From positions 62,001-126,000 of the forward strand of contig JBKEET010000003.1 of the NCBI GenBank assembly GCA_047777475.1: a stretch of 64,000 nt of DNA, given 5' to 3'. The stretch is from Sutterella sp047777475. GTDB taxonomy: Bacteria > Pseudomonadota > Gammaproteobacteria > Burkholderiales > Burkholderiaceae_F. Below are positions 17,221 through 26,411 of the stretch, piece after piece (position 1 is the stretch's first letter; every line of letters begins with the position of its first letter). A model generated the notes under the pieces. The model was not told the origin of the DNA. It saw only the letters and a program-made list of their open reading frames with translations, and searched no databases. The position numbers and the translations under genes are program-made.

Positions 17221-18074
17221 ACCAAATTTACATTTTGTTGCACTTTCGGCCAGAGGTTCCAGAAATGGTTCGTCGGGCCGTGGCCCGTGCCCACCTCGAG
17301 CTCGTCGGCATGCTCGATGGCGCCCGTGATGAAAGCCTTCGCGCGCAGGCACGCCTCGGGCACGTCGCCGGTCTGCGGCAGATAGGCCGCGATGGCCGAA
17401 GAGAGCGTGCAGCCCGTGCCGTGCGTATTTTTCGTCTCGGTGCGCTTGGCGGTGAAAGGCACCTTCACGGCGCCGTTGACGAGCAGGTCGTCGGAGCGGT
17501 CGCTCTCGAGGTGCCCGCCCTTGAGATAGACCCAGGCGTCGCGGCTCTTCATGAGGCGCCAGAGCGCCTTGGCGGTCTCTTCAAAGTCGTCCTCCCCGGG
17601 GCTGGTTTCCCGGCCGAGCAGCGCGGCGGCCTCGGGCAGGTTCGGCGTGAGCACGGTGGCGAGCGGCAGCAGCCGGTCGCGCAGCGTCTCGAGCGCATCC
17701 TCCTGCAACAGCCGGTCGCCGCTCTTGGCGATCATCACCGGGTCGAGCACGACGTACTTGGGCTTGTAGCGCTCGATCGCATCGGCGACGGTCTCGATCA
17801 GCTCGGAGCGGTCGAGCATGCCGATCTTGACGGCATCGATGCGCACGTCCTCAAAAAGCGTGTCGATCTGCGCTTTCACGAAGTCCGCCGGCACGGGGAG
17901 CACCCCCGTGACGCCCTTGGTGTTCTGGGCCGTGAGCGCCGCCACGACGCCGCAGGCATAGCCGCCGCAGGCGCTGATGGCCTTGACGTCGGCAAGCAGT
18001 CCGGCGCCGCCCGAGGGGTCGACCCCGGCTATTGAGACGACGTTAGCGATGCGGTTTTCTGCGCTTTCTGCCAT
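17217..18074 (-). CDS. thiD: hydroxymethylpyrimidine/phosphomethylpyrimidine kinase
   Basis: ThiD phosphorylates HMP and HMP-P in thiamine biosynthesis or salvage. The 285-residue ribokinase-fold protein has IAGVDPSGGAGLLADVK at residue 15, VLDPVMIAKSGDRLL near residue 130 and the anion-hole motif NTHGTGCTLSSAIAAYL near residue 211. GGAGG stands 5 bases before the ATG, so the 46-bp overlap with waaA is real and the gene is the last of the phosphohexomutase-pgi-waaC-waaA-thiD operon. Its position with LPS genes is not a known functional link. Confidence 0.95.
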   Translation of the reverse strand: MAESAENRIANVVSIAGVDPSGGAGLLADVKAISACGGYACGVVAALTAQNTKGVTGVLPVPADFVKAQIDTLFEDVRIDAVKIGMLDRSELIETVADAIERYKPKYVVLDPVMIAKSGDRLLQEDALETLRDRLLPLATVLTPNLPEAAALLGRETSPGEDDFEETAKALWRLMKSRDAWVYLKGGHLESDRSDDLLVNGAVKVPFTAKRTETKNTHGTGCTLSSAIAAYLPQTGDVPEACLRAKAFITGAIEHADELEVGTGHGPTNHFWNLWPKVQQNVNLV

Positions 18075-19348
18075 AGCACCTCCAGAATGTTCATCATGCG
18101 GTCGGTCGCGCCGGCATACTCGCGCGAAAAAGCGAGCGCCGCCTCCGAAGCGCGGATGCGCGAGGCGGGGTCGTCAAGCCATTTCTCGAACTGCACGAGC
18201 GCCTCGGCGGGATCCTGCACCTGAACCATGGCGCCCGCGGCGATGCCGTCGCGGATGACCTTGTCAAAGTTATACGTCGAGGGACCGACGACGATCGGGT
18301 TGCCGGCCAGTGCGGGCTCGATCACGTTCTGCGCGCCGAGCGGCTGGAAGGAGCCGCCCATCGCGACCATGTCGGAGAGCGCGCAGTAAAAGCTCATCTC
18401 GCCCATGCTGTCGCCGAGGATCACGTCGACGTCCTCCGGGATTTCCTCCGGAGCGCGGATCGAAGAGCGGCGCAGCACGCGGAACCCCGCGTCCTGCAGG
18501 ATCACCGCCACCTCGTCGAAGCGCTCGGGGTGGCGCGGCACGATCCAGAACTGGGCGCGCCTGAGCAGGTCTTTCCTCGCCGTCATGGCCTGCGCGAAGC
18601 GGATCTCTTCGCCGCGGCGCGTCGAGGCGATGAGCACGACGGGCTTCGGGAGCTTTTCCTTCCAGGCGCGGGCCGTGGCGACCTGCGAGGGATTGGGGCG
18701 GATGTCGAACTTGACGCTGCCGCAGACGGTGATGTTCCTGCCGCCGAGGCTCTCGAGGCGCTTCTTGTCCTCCTCGCTCTGCGCGAGGATGGCCGCGAAG
18801 CTGCCGAAGGCCGGCCCCATCACGTCGATGAACTTGGCCGCCTGGGCGCGCGACTTCTCGCTCTCGCGGGCGTTGGCGAGCACGATCGGCACGCCGCGCT
18901 TATGCGCCTCGCTCATGATGTTGGGCCACACTTCGGTTTCCATGATGATGCCGAGCGTAGGCTGCGTCTGGCGGAAGAATTTCTCCACCGCATAGGGCGC
19001 GTCGTAAGGCAGGTAGCACTGATGGATGCGGTCGGGCGCGAGCGCCACGAGCTTCTTGCCCGCGTCGCGCCCGGTGGGCGTCATGTGCGTGAGCAGCACG
19101 TCGCATTCGGGCCAGCGCTCGAGAATGGCGCTCAAAAGCGGCTTGGCGGCGTTCGTCTCGCCCACGCTCACCGCGTGGATCCAGACGCGCGGGCGCTCGG
19201 TCTTGAGCGGGAAGTTGGACCAGGCGAAGCGCTCGTCCCAGAAGCGCCGGTAAGCCGGCTGCTTGCGCGAGCGCCACATCAGATAAAGGCTGGCAAGCGG
19301 CAGCGCCACCACCGTGACGGCCCTGTACATCGAAGGGGTAAGCTTCAC
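18029..19348 (-). CDS. waaA: 3-deoxy-D-manno-octulosonic acid transferase
   Basis: WaaA (KdtA) transfers Kdo from CMP-Kdo to lipid IVA at the cytoplasmic face of the inner membrane. The 439-residue protein has an N-terminal membrane anchor (about residues 8-24), the WIHAVSVGETNAAKPLL segment near residue 56 with the catalytic glutamate, and the GT-B C-terminal domain with GGSFQPLGAQNVIEPALAG near residue 332. It overlaps waaC by 4 bp (ATGA) and thiD by 46 bp. Kdo precursors come from kdsD and kdsC at 58.9-60.5 kb. Confidence 0.96.
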   Translation of the reverse strand: MKLTPSMYRAVTVVALPLASLYLMWRSRKQPAYRRFWDERFAWSNFPLKTERPRVWIHAVSVGETNAAKPLLSAILERWPECDVLLTHMTPTGRDAGKKLVALAPDRIHQCYLPYDAPYAVEKFFRQTQPTLGIIMETEVWPNIMSEAHKRGVPIVLANARESEKSRAQAAKFIDVMGPAFGSFAAILAQSEEDKKRLESLGGRNITVCGSVKFDIRPNPSQVATARAWKEKLPKPVVLIASTRRGEEIRFAQAMTARKDLLRRAQFWIVPRHPERFDEVAVILQDAGFRVLRRSSIRAPEEIPEDVDVILGDSMGEMSFYCALSDMVAMGGSFQPLGAQNVIEPALAGNPIVVGPSTYNFDKVIRDGIAAGAMVQVQDPAEALVQFEKWLDDPASRIRASEAALAFSREYAGATDRMMNILEVLWQKAQKTASLTSSQ

Positions 19349-20310
19349 GCTTTTTCTCCAATAACCTGATCAAATGCCCGGCGCACCTCGTCGACCGAGG
19401 GGCAGAGCCCCTCGCCGCCGAGCGAGCGCACCGGCCCGTCGCCGACGAGCCGGAGCAGATTGATGGGCGTCGAGACGTAAAGGCCGACGCTCGGCACGCC
19501 GAGCGCCGCGGCAAGGTGCGCGAGACCCGTGTCGACGCCCACCATGGCGGAGGCGCCCGCCATCGTCGCCGCCGTGGCCGCCAGGCCGCAGCGGGGCGCG
19601 ATCAGGGCGCCTTCGATCTGCGAGGCGAGCCGGCTGACGCGCTCATGCTCCTTGTCGGAGCCCCAGAAAAAGACGCTTCGGAGCCCTCTTTCCCTCAGCA
19701 GCCAGCCGCCGAGCTCGACCCAGTTCGCTTCGGGCCAGAGCTTGCTGTCGCGGCTCGTGTTGACCGCGAGCGCCGCATAGGGCCCGCCGACCCGGAGCGA
19801 AGGCTCGGCCGTCGTTCTGAGCCCGAAGACCGGGTGCGCCTCGTCGATCGCGTAGCCGAAGGTTTCGGCGGCGGCCATGCGGCTGCGGCGCACGGCGCCG
19901 AGCGAGGCCGGCAGATTGAGCTTTCGCGTGTAAAAAAGCGACGCGAGGGGCTCCCTTGCCGTGCCCCAGGTGAAGCCCGTCACGGGCACCTTGGTCCAGC
20001 TCGCCAGGACGGCGGACTTGATGAGGCCCTGGATGTCGAGGACCGCATCGAAGCGCTCGGCGGCGAGTTCTTCGCGAAGCGCGCGCACTTCGGCGCGCGT
20101 CTCCCGGGAAAGCGGCGCCTTGCGCCAGCGCCGGAAGGCACAGACGTGCACGCGGCCGACCGCCGGGGAAAGCGTCGGAATTTCCCGGAAGCTTTCTTCC
20201 GCGGCCCAGTGGATGTCAAGGTCCGGCATCGCCGCGCGCAGGTCGTGCGCGGTCGCCAGAGCGTGGATGACATCGCCCATGGAGGACGTCTTGACGATCA
20301 GCGCTTTCAC
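19345..20310 (-). CDS. waaC: lipopolysaccharide heptosyltransferase I
   Basis: WaaC adds the first L-glycero-D-manno-heptose to Kdo2-lipid A. The 321-residue GT9 protein begins MKALIVKTSSMGDVIHALA, the classical heptosyltransferase N-terminus, and carries the donor-site segment GVDTGLAHLAAALGVPSVGLY near residue 255. It is joined to pgi upstream and waaA downstream by 4-bp ATGA overlaps. The donor ADP-heptose is made by the divergent hldA-hldD-gmhB-hldC operon. Confidence 0.93.
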   Translation of the reverse strand: MKALIVKTSSMGDVIHALATAHDLRAAMPDLDIHWAAEESFREIPTLSPAVGRVHVCAFRRWRKAPLSRETRAEVRALREELAAERFDAVLDIQGLIKSAVLASWTKVPVTGFTWGTAREPLASLFYTRKLNLPASLGAVRRSRMAAAETFGYAIDEAHPVFGLRTTAEPSLRVGGPYAALAVNTSRDSKLWPEANWVELGGWLLRERGLRSVFFWGSDKEHERVSRLASQIEGALIAPRCGLAATAATMAGASAMVGVDTGLAHLAAALGVPSVGLYVSTPINLLRLVGDGPVRSLGGEGLCPSVDEVRRAFDQVIGEKA

Positions 20311-21761
20311 TTCTCGGAGCCCTTGACCACTTCCTCGACCGCGCGCTGCGGATCTTCGCCGCTCTCGGCGGCGCGGGAAAGCTTCTTGCCGAGCTCGACG
20401 CCGGGCTGGTCGAACGGGTTGATGCCGAAAAGCGTGCCGAGCATCGTCGTCTTGTGCTCGTACATCGCCATGAGCGCGCCGAGGCGGCGCGGCGTCATGG
20501 CGTCAAGCGAAATGGCGCGCAGCGTGTTCATGTAGGGCGTGGCCTCGTCGCGCGTCACCAGCGCTTCGGCCTGGGAGCGGGCGTTGGCGAGCAGCACGCG
20601 GAAATGCTCCGCGTAGCGGTGCCCGGGCAGCTCGCTCCAGATAAGGTCGATCGACGTGGAGCCCGTGCCCTCGCGCAGCCACTGGTAGAAGCTGTGCTGG
20701 CCCTCGTTGCCGTTGGCGCCCCAGACGGCCTGTCCGGTGTGCCCGGAAATCATGCGCCCGTCCGGCGTGCGGTGCTTGCCGAGCGATTCCATCTCGAGCT
20801 GCTGGAGCCAGGAGACGAAGATGCGGAGCCTCTCGTCGTAAGGCAGCACGCAGAGCGAGGGGATGCCGAGGTGCACCGACTCCCAGTACTCGAACATCGC
20901 GAGCAGCGCCGGCATGTTCTGGTCGATCGGCGAATTGATCGAATGGCGGTCCATTTCCTCGGCGCCGTGCAGGAACTCGAGGAAGACCTCGGGGCCGAGC
21001 GCCACCGCAAGCGGCAGGCCCACCGCGCCCCAGACCGAGAAGCGGCCGCCGACCCACTTCCAGAAGTGGAAGAAGTTCTCGGGCGGCAGGCACATCTGAT
21101 TGGCCGCGTCGGGGTTGGCGGAGACCACCACCATGTGGCGGTTGCGGTCCGTGCCGACGATGCCGGCGTTGAGGAGCCACTGGTCGACCGCGGCGGCGTT
21201 GACGAGGCTCTCGCGCGTGCTGAAGCTCTTCGAGCTCACCACGATGAGCGTCGAGAGCGGGTTGCAGTCGTCGAGGATGCGCTCGAGCAGGATGCCGTCG
21301 ACGCTCGAGAGGAAATGCACGCGGATCGCCTGCCGCGACGAGCGCAGCGCGTGGTAGACCGCCATCGGGCCCATTTCCGAGCCGCCGATGCCGATGTTGA
21401 TGATGTCGGTGATCCGGTCGCCGCGGCAGCCTTTCCAAATGCCGGCGCGCACGCGGCGGGCAAAGTCGAGCATGCGCTCGCGCTGGCGTGCGACGTCGCC
21501 GTACATGGGCGCCGTGCTCGAAAAGGCGCGCAGCGACGTGTGCAGCGCCTGGCGGCCTTCGGAAACGTTCACGACGTCGCCGGCGACCATGTGGCGGTGC
21601 GCCTCGAGGATCCCGCGCTTTTCGGCGAAGGCGGTCAGCTTGGCGAAATCCTCGCGCGTAATGCGCTCGCGCGAGAAGTCAAGCTTGATGCCGCAGGCGG
21701 TGACCGACGTCCTCACGCCTTCGCTCTCGCGCAGAAACGGCACCTTCTTCTTTTCTGTCAT
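20307..21761 (-). CDS. pgi: glucose-6-phosphate isomerase
   Basis: Pgi interconverts glucose-6-phosphate and fructose-6-phosphate. The 484-residue protein is shorter than the E. coli enzyme (549) but has the signatures GIGGSEMGPMAVYHAL, GGRFSVWGAVGLPLA near residue 243, NGNEGQHSFYQWLREG near residue 350 and FGINPFDQPGVELGKKL near residue 443. GGAG precedes the ATG. Its place between a phosphohexomutase and waaC suggests it supplies hexose phosphates for envelope sugars, feeding GalU at 29.2 kb as well. Confidence 0.96.
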   Translation of the reverse strand: MTEKKKVPFLRESEGVRTSVTACGIKLDFSRERITREDFAKLTAFAEKRGILEAHRHMVAGDVVNVSEGRQALHTSLRAFSSTAPMYGDVARQRERMLDFARRVRAGIWKGCRGDRITDIINIGIGGSEMGPMAVYHALRSSRQAIRVHFLSSVDGILLERILDDCNPLSTLIVVSSKSFSTRESLVNAAAVDQWLLNAGIVGTDRNRHMVVVSANPDAANQMCLPPENFFHFWKWVGGRFSVWGAVGLPLAVALGPEVFLEFLHGAEEMDRHSINSPIDQNMPALLAMFEYWESVHLGIPSLCVLPYDERLRIFVSWLQQLEMESLGKHRTPDGRMISGHTGQAVWGANGNEGQHSFYQWLREGTGSTSIDLIWSELPGHRYAEHFRVLLANARSQAEALVTRDEATPYMNTLRAISLDAMTPRRLGALMAMYEHKTTMLGTLFGINPFDQPGVELGKKLSRAAESGEDPQRAVEEVVKGSEK

Positions 21762-21778
21762 AAAGACACTCCGAAGCG

Positions 21779-23161
21779 TTAAAACGGCAGCTTGATCGAC
21801 GGGTCGACCTTGAGAAGCGCCGCGCCGAAGACCTTCTTGATGCGCTCAAGGGCCTCGGGCGTGTCGCCTTCGAGGCGAAGCACAACGACCGGCGTGGTGT
21901 TCGAAGAGCGGGCGAGCGCGAAGCCGTCGTTCCATTCGACGCGCAGGCCGTCGATGCGGATGATGTCGGAGGCGTCGTCGAAGCGGGCCTGCTCCTGGAG
22001 CTTCTTCACGAAGGCCTTGTTTTCGCCCTCGGCCATCGGAATCTGCAGCTCGGGCGTGTTGAACGAGCTCGGCAGCGCGTCGAGCACGGCCGAAGGATCC
22101 TTCTCGCGGGAGAGGATCTCAAGGAGGCGGGCGCCCGCGTAGACGCCGTCGTCGAAGCCGGGCCAGCGGCCGTCGTTGAAGAAGAGGTGTCCGGACATCT
22201 CGCCGGCGAGCGGCGCGTTCGTCTCGCGCAGCTTCGCCTTCACGAGCGAGTGGCCCGTGCAGCTGATGGTCGGCACGCCGCCGCACTGCTTGATCCAGGG
22301 CACCAGCCGGCGCGTGCACTTGACGTCGTAGACGATCTGCTTGCCGGGGTTGTGCTTGAGCACGTCCTTGGCAAAGAGCATCAGCTGGCGGTCCGGGTAG
22401 ATGATGTTGCCGGTGCGGGTCACGACGCCGAGGCGGTCGCCGTCGCCGTCGAAGGCGAGCCCGAGCTCGTAGTCGCCGCTCTTGAGGGCGGCCTTGAGGT
22501 CCTCAAGGTTCGCGGGCTTCGAGGGATCGGCCATGTGGTTCGGGAAGTGGCCGTCGACCTCGGTGAAGAGGCCGGTCACGTCGCAGCCGAGCGCCTTGTA
22601 GAGCTTCTCGCCCACGGCGCCGGCGACGCCGTTGCCGCCGTCGACCGCAATCTTCATCGAGCGCTCGAGGTGCACGTCGCCGAGGATCTTGTCGAAGTAA
22701 GCGGGCAGCACGTCCTCCTGACGCACGCTGCCGGGCTTGGCCGCCTCGATCCAGTCGTGCGCCTCAATGCGGCGGCGGATGTTCTGGATCTGATCGGCAA
22801 AGAGCGTGATGCCGTTGACGAGCATCTTGAGGCCGTTGTATTCGGGCGGGTTGTGCGAGCCCGTGACGGCGACGCCCGTGCCGGTCTTGAAATAAAACGT
22901 TGCAAAATAAAGGACCGGCGTGGGCACCATGCCGATGTCGATCACATCGACGCCGGCGGAGGCGATGCCCTCGATCAGCGCCTTCTGGAACTTCGCGCCG
23001 GAAAGGCGGCCGTCGCGGGCCACGCAGAATTCGCCGCAGCCCGCTTCGGCGGCCATGCTGCCGAGAACGCGGCCGATGAGCCGCACGGCCTCCTCCGTCA
23101 GCGTTTTATCCGCAATGCCGCGGATGTCATAAGCTTTGAAAATAGAGGCGTCGAGCGCCAT
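21779..23161 (-). CDS. phosphomannomutase/phosphoglucomutase (AlgC/ManB type)
   Basis: This alpha-D-phosphohexomutase converts hexose 6-phosphates to 1-phosphates for nucleotide-sugar synthesis. The 460-residue product opens with IFKAYDIRGIADKTLTEEA, has the phosphoserine loop VAVTGSHNPPEYNGLKM near residue 100, the metal-binding loop AFDGDGDRLGVV near residue 240 and the sugar loop GEMSGHLFFND near residue 320. GGGAGAAGG precedes the ATG. It is the first gene of the operon with pgi, waaC, waaA and thiD. Substrate preference (mannose or glucose) cannot be read from the sequence. Confidence 0.93.
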   Translation of the reverse strand: MALDASIFKAYDIRGIADKTLTEEAVRLIGRVLGSMAAEAGCGEFCVARDGRLSGAKFQKALIEGIASAGVDVIDIGMVPTPVLYFATFYFKTGTGVAVTGSHNPPEYNGLKMLVNGITLFADQIQNIRRRIEAHDWIEAAKPGSVRQEDVLPAYFDKILGDVHLERSMKIAVDGGNGVAGAVGEKLYKALGCDVTGLFTEVDGHFPNHMADPSKPANLEDLKAALKSGDYELGLAFDGDGDRLGVVTRTGNIIYPDRQLMLFAKDVLKHNPGKQIVYDVKCTRRLVPWIKQCGGVPTISCTGHSLVKAKLRETNAPLAGEMSGHLFFNDGRWPGFDDGVYAGARLLEILSREKDPSAVLDALPSSFNTPELQIPMAEGENKAFVKKLQEQARFDDASDIIRIDGLRVEWNDGFALARSSNTTPVVVLRLEGDTPEALERIKKVFGAALLKVDPSIKLPF

Positions 23162-23393
23162 AACCTTCTCCCGTTGTACATAAATGCAGGCGCGGGAATC
23201 GGTCGAACCCCGCGCGCCTAGGTGGATTGTATATAACTGCTCGGCACCGCGACTAGCGCAGAGATCCGCCTAAGCTTGGGTAAAAACGATGAGCCGGCGC
23301 GGGAAATTGCCCTTTTCCGACAGGCGGCGGACAGTAAAATGTGCATACTGTGTTGACTAAACGCCGTTCCTGCGAAGGGGCGGCCCTTTCCTC

Positions 23394-24335
23394 ATGATTG
23401 AAGTACAGCCTTCTCAGCTTGCCGCTTCGCGCGTTCTCATCGCCGGCGACGCCATGCTGGACCGCTATTGGTTCGGCGATGCGGAGCGCATCTCTCCCGA
23501 AGCCCCCGTCCCCGTCGTGCGCGTCGTGCGCACCCAGGACCGCCTCGGCGGCGCTTCCAACGTGGCCAACAACATCGCCGGTGTAGGCGGCACGCCCACG
23601 CTGCTTTCGATCGTCGGCGATGACGACGCGGGCCGCATGATCGAGCATCTCGCCGCCAACTGCGGCATCGAGCCGCGGCTCGTCGTCGATCCGGGCCACC
23701 GCACGATCCTGAAGCTCCGCATCCTCGCGCGCCAGCAGCAGATGCTGCGGTGCGACTTCGAGTCCGCTCCGAGCCCCGACGCCCTCGAGCGCTACCTTGA
23801 GATTTTCAAGAGCATCCTTCCCGACCACCGGGCGCTCATCCTTTCCGATTACGGCAAGGGCGGGCTCGCGCACATCACGCCGATGATCGAGCAGGCCGAA
23901 AAGCTCGGCATTCCGGTGCTGGTCGACCCGAAAGGGAGCGACTACTCGCGCTACGTCGGCGCGACGGCGATCACGCCCAACCGCGCCGAGCTCGCGCAGG
24001 TGGTCGGCAGCTGGACGAGCGAAAGCGACCTGATCGAGCGGGCGCAGAACCTCAGGAAGGAACTCCGGCTTAAGTACCTTCTTCTCACCCGCTCCGAAGA
24101 AGGCATGACGCTTTTTTCCGAAAACGGCGTTCTCAACGTCCCCGCGCAGGCGCGCGAGGTCTACGACGTCTCGGGCGCCGGCGACACCGTCATCGCCATT
24201 CTCGCGGTGATGCTCGCGGCCGGCTTCACGATCGAGGAAGCGGTGCGCACGGCCAACCGGGCCGGCGGCATCGTCGTCGGCAAGATCGGCACCGCAACGG
24301 TGTCTTTCGACGAACTTTTCCACAGCAAGGACTGA
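23394..24335 (+). CDS. hldA: D-glycero-beta-D-manno-heptose-7-phosphate kinase
   Basis: HldA (RfaE1) phosphorylates heptose 7-phosphate at C1 for ADP-heptose synthesis. The 313-residue PfkB-family kinase has the N-terminal GDAMLDRYWFGDAERISPEA motif at residues 19-38 and the C-terminal DVSGAGDTVIAILAVML motif with the catalytic Asp near residue 260. The enzyme is a separate polypeptide from the adenylyltransferase (hldC at 25914), the split form usual in betaproteobacteria. It starts the hldA-hldD-gmhB-hldC operon, divergent from the phosphohexomutase. Confidence 0.95.
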   Translation: MIEVQPSQLAASRVLIAGDAMLDRYWFGDAERISPEAPVPVVRVVRTQDRLGGASNVANNIAGVGGTPTLLSIVGDDDAGRMIEHLAANCGIEPRLVVDPGHRTILKLRILARQQQMLRCDFESAPSPDALERYLEIFKSILPDHRALILSDYGKGGLAHITPMIEQAEKLGIPVLVDPKGSDYSRYVGATAITPNRAELAQVVGSWTSESDLIERAQNLRKELRLKYLLLTRSEEGMTLFSENGVLNVPAQAREVYDVSGAGDTVIAILAVMLAAGFTIEEAVRTANRAGGIVVGKIGTATVSFDELFHSKD

Positions 24336-24336
24336 T

Positions 24337-25338
24337 ATGAGCATTCTCGTTACCGGTGCGGCCGGCTTCATCGGCTGCAACAACGTCATGGCGCTCAACG
24401 AGCGCGGCATCACCGACGTGATCGCCGTCGACAACCTCGAAAAGAGCGAGAAATTCCGGAACCTCACCAAGATTCAGATTTCCGACTACTTCGACAAGCG
24501 CGACTTCATCGAGCGCGTGAGGAAGGGCACGGCCCCGAAGCCCGAGGCGATCTTCCACCAGGGCGCCTGCTCGGACACGCTCGAGATGGACGGCCGCTAC
24601 ATGATGGAGAACAACTACCGCTACACGCTCACGCTCTACCGCTGGGCGCAGGAGCTGCACATCCCCTTCATCTACGCCTCGTCGGCCGCGACCTACGGCG
24701 GCCACACGGAATTCATCGAAGACGTCCGCTACGAGGGCCCGCTCAACGTCTACGGCTACTCGAAGTACCTGTTCGACCAGGTGCTGCGCCGCGAGATGAA
24801 CTACCTGCGCGCCCCCGTGATCGGCCTGCGCTACTTCAATGTTTACGGCCCCAACGAACAGCACAAGGGCCGCATGGCCTCGGTGGCGTTCCACCAGTAC
24901 TTCCAGTACCGCAAGGAAGGCAAGGTGAAGCTCTTCGAAGGCTGCCTCGGCTACGGCAACGGCGAGCAGAAGCGCGACTTCGTTTACGTGAAGGACGTGG
25001 TGGCCGTGGCCATGCACTTCCTCGACCATCCGGTCTCCGGCATCTACAACTGCGGCACGGGCCGCGCGCAGCCGTTCAACGACGTCGCGCTCTCCGTGGT
25101 CAACTCGCTTCGCGAGGCCGCCGGCAAGAAGGCGCTCACGCTGCAGGAAGCCGTCGCCTCGGGCGAAATCGAGTACATCCCCTTCCCGCAGGATCTCGTC
25201 GGCCGCTACCAGGCCTACACGCAGGCCAACCTCGACAAGCTCCGCGCCGCCGGCTGCCCCGTGCGCTTCCGCTCGGTCGAAGAAGGCGTGCACGACTACA
25301 TGCAGGCGCTTCTCAAGGCCTACCCCGACGTCAAGTGA
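24337..25338 (+). CDS. hldD: ADP-L-glycero-D-manno-heptose 6-epimerase
   Basis: HldD epimerises ADP-D,D-heptose to the L,D form used by heptosyltransferases. This 333-residue extended SDR has the Rossmann motif TGAAGFIGCNNVMALNERG at the N-terminus, FHQGACSDT near residue 72, and the catalytic YGYSKYLFDQ near residue 140. One base separates it from the hldA stop. Confidence 0.97.
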   Translation: MSILVTGAAGFIGCNNVMALNERGITDVIAVDNLEKSEKFRNLTKIQISDYFDKRDFIERVRKGTAPKPEAIFHQGACSDTLEMDGRYMMENNYRYTLTLYRWAQELHIPFIYASSAATYGGHTEFIEDVRYEGPLNVYGYSKYLFDQVLRREMNYLRAPVIGLRYFNVYGPNEQHKGRMASVAFHQYFQYRKEGKVKLFEGCLGYGNGEQKRDFVYVKDVVAVAMHFLDHPVSGIYNCGTGRAQPFNDVALSVVNSLREAAGKKALTLQEAVASGEIEYIPFPQDLVGRYQAYTQANLDKLRAAGCPVRFRSVEEGVHDYMQALLKAYPDVK

Positions 25339-25341
25339 TTT

Positions 25342-25917
25342 ATGGAAAAAGCCGCTTTTCTCGACCGCGACGGCGTGATCAACATCGACCGCGCCTACGT
25401 GCACACGCGCGAGGAATTCGACTGGGTGCCGGGCGTCCTTGAGGGCGCCCGCGCTCTCCGCGATGCCGGCTACCTGCTTGTCGTCGTCACCAACCAGTCG
25501 GGCATCGGGCGGGGCTACTACAGCGAAGAGGATTTCCTAACGCTCACCGCCTGGATGAAAGAGCAGTTCGCCGCCGCAGGCGCGCCGCTCGCGGGCGTTT
25601 ATTCCTGCCCGCATCACCCCGAAAAGGCGCTGCCGCCCTACCGCATCGACTGCAGCTGCCGCAAGCCCAAGCCCGGCATGCTGCTGCGCGCCGCCGACGA
25701 GCTCGGCATCGCGCTCGGCGAATCGATCATGTTCGGCGACAAGCCGAGCGACATGACCGCCGGGCGGCTTGCGGGCTGTCCCGAGCGCGTGCTGCTCGGC
25801 ACCGACGGCAGGGCGCTCCCCGAACTTTCGCCCGACGCGACGCGCACGTTCAGGAGCCTCGCCGAAGCGGCCGCCTCGCCTTGGTTCAAGGCTCTCGGCA
25901 AAGGAGAACATTCATGA
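25342..25917 (+). CDS. gmhB: D-glycero-beta-D-manno-heptose 1,7-bisphosphate 7-phosphatase
   Basis: GmhB removes the C7 phosphate between the HldA and HldC steps. The 191-residue HAD phosphatase shows motif I AAFLDRDGVINIDRAYVH, motif II VVTNQSGIGRGYY, the zinc loop CPHHP...CSCRKPKPGM near residues 92-115 and motif IV FGDKPSDMTAG. It lies 3 bp after hldD and overlaps hldC by 4 bp. In many Burkholderiales gmhB is next to glyS and plsC; here it is with its pathway partners. Confidence 0.96.
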   Translation: MEKAAFLDRDGVINIDRAYVHTREEFDWVPGVLEGARALRDAGYLLVVVTNQSGIGRGYYSEEDFLTLTAWMKEQFAAAGAPLAGVYSCPHHPEKALPPYRIDCSCRKPKPGMLLRAADELGIALGESIMFGDKPSDMTAGRLAGCPERVLLGTDGRALPELSPDATRTFRSLAEAAASPWFKALGKGEHS

Positions 25918-26411
25918 GCACCCGCCTTCCGGCGCCCTCGTTTGAGAAAAAGATCTGCACGCTCGAAGAACTGTCCGAGCGCGTGAAGGAACTGCCGCAT
26001 CCGGTCGTCATGACCAACGGCGTTTTCGACCTGCTCCACCGCGGGCACGTCACCTATCTGGCGCAGGCCCGCAGCCTCGGCGCGAGCCTCGTGGTGGCGG
26101 TCAACTCGGACAAGTCCGTGAAGATGCTCGGCAAGGGCGACGACCGCCCGATCAACACGCAGGAAGACCGCGCCGCCGTGCTCGCGGCGCTCGAGTCTGT
26201 CTCCCTGGTCGTCGTCTTTGAGGACAAGGTCCCGCTCAAGGCCGTCGAGCTCGCCCATCCTGACATTTACGTCAAGGGCGGCGACTACCGCATCGAAGAC
26301 CTGCCCGAAGCCAGGCTCGTTGCCACCTGGGGCGGCAAGAGCGTCGTAGTGACCTTCGAGCACCAGCGCTCCACCACCAAGATGCTGGAGAAAATCCGCG
26401 GCGGGCACTGA
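25914..26411 (+). CDS. hldC: D-glycero-beta-D-manno-heptose 1-phosphate adenylyltransferase
   Basis: HldC (RfaE2) makes ADP-D,D-heptose from heptose 1-phosphate and ATP. The start at ATG 25914 follows AAGGAG at 25901 and overlaps the gmhB stop (ATGA), giving 165 residues; an upstream in-frame extension lies wholly inside gmhB. The cytidylyltransferase-fold signature MTNGVFDLLHRGHVTYL (about residues 33-49) and VKGGDYRIEDLPE near residue 119 are clear. A terminator follows. Confidence 0.95.
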   Translation: MSTRLPAPSFEKKICTLEELSERVKELPHPVVMTNGVFDLLHRGHVTYLAQARSLGASLVVAVNSDKSVKMLGKGDDRPINTQEDRAAVLAALESVSLVVVFEDKVPLKAVELAHPDIYVKGGDYRIEDLPEARLVATWGGKSVVVTFEHQRSTTKMLEKIRGGH

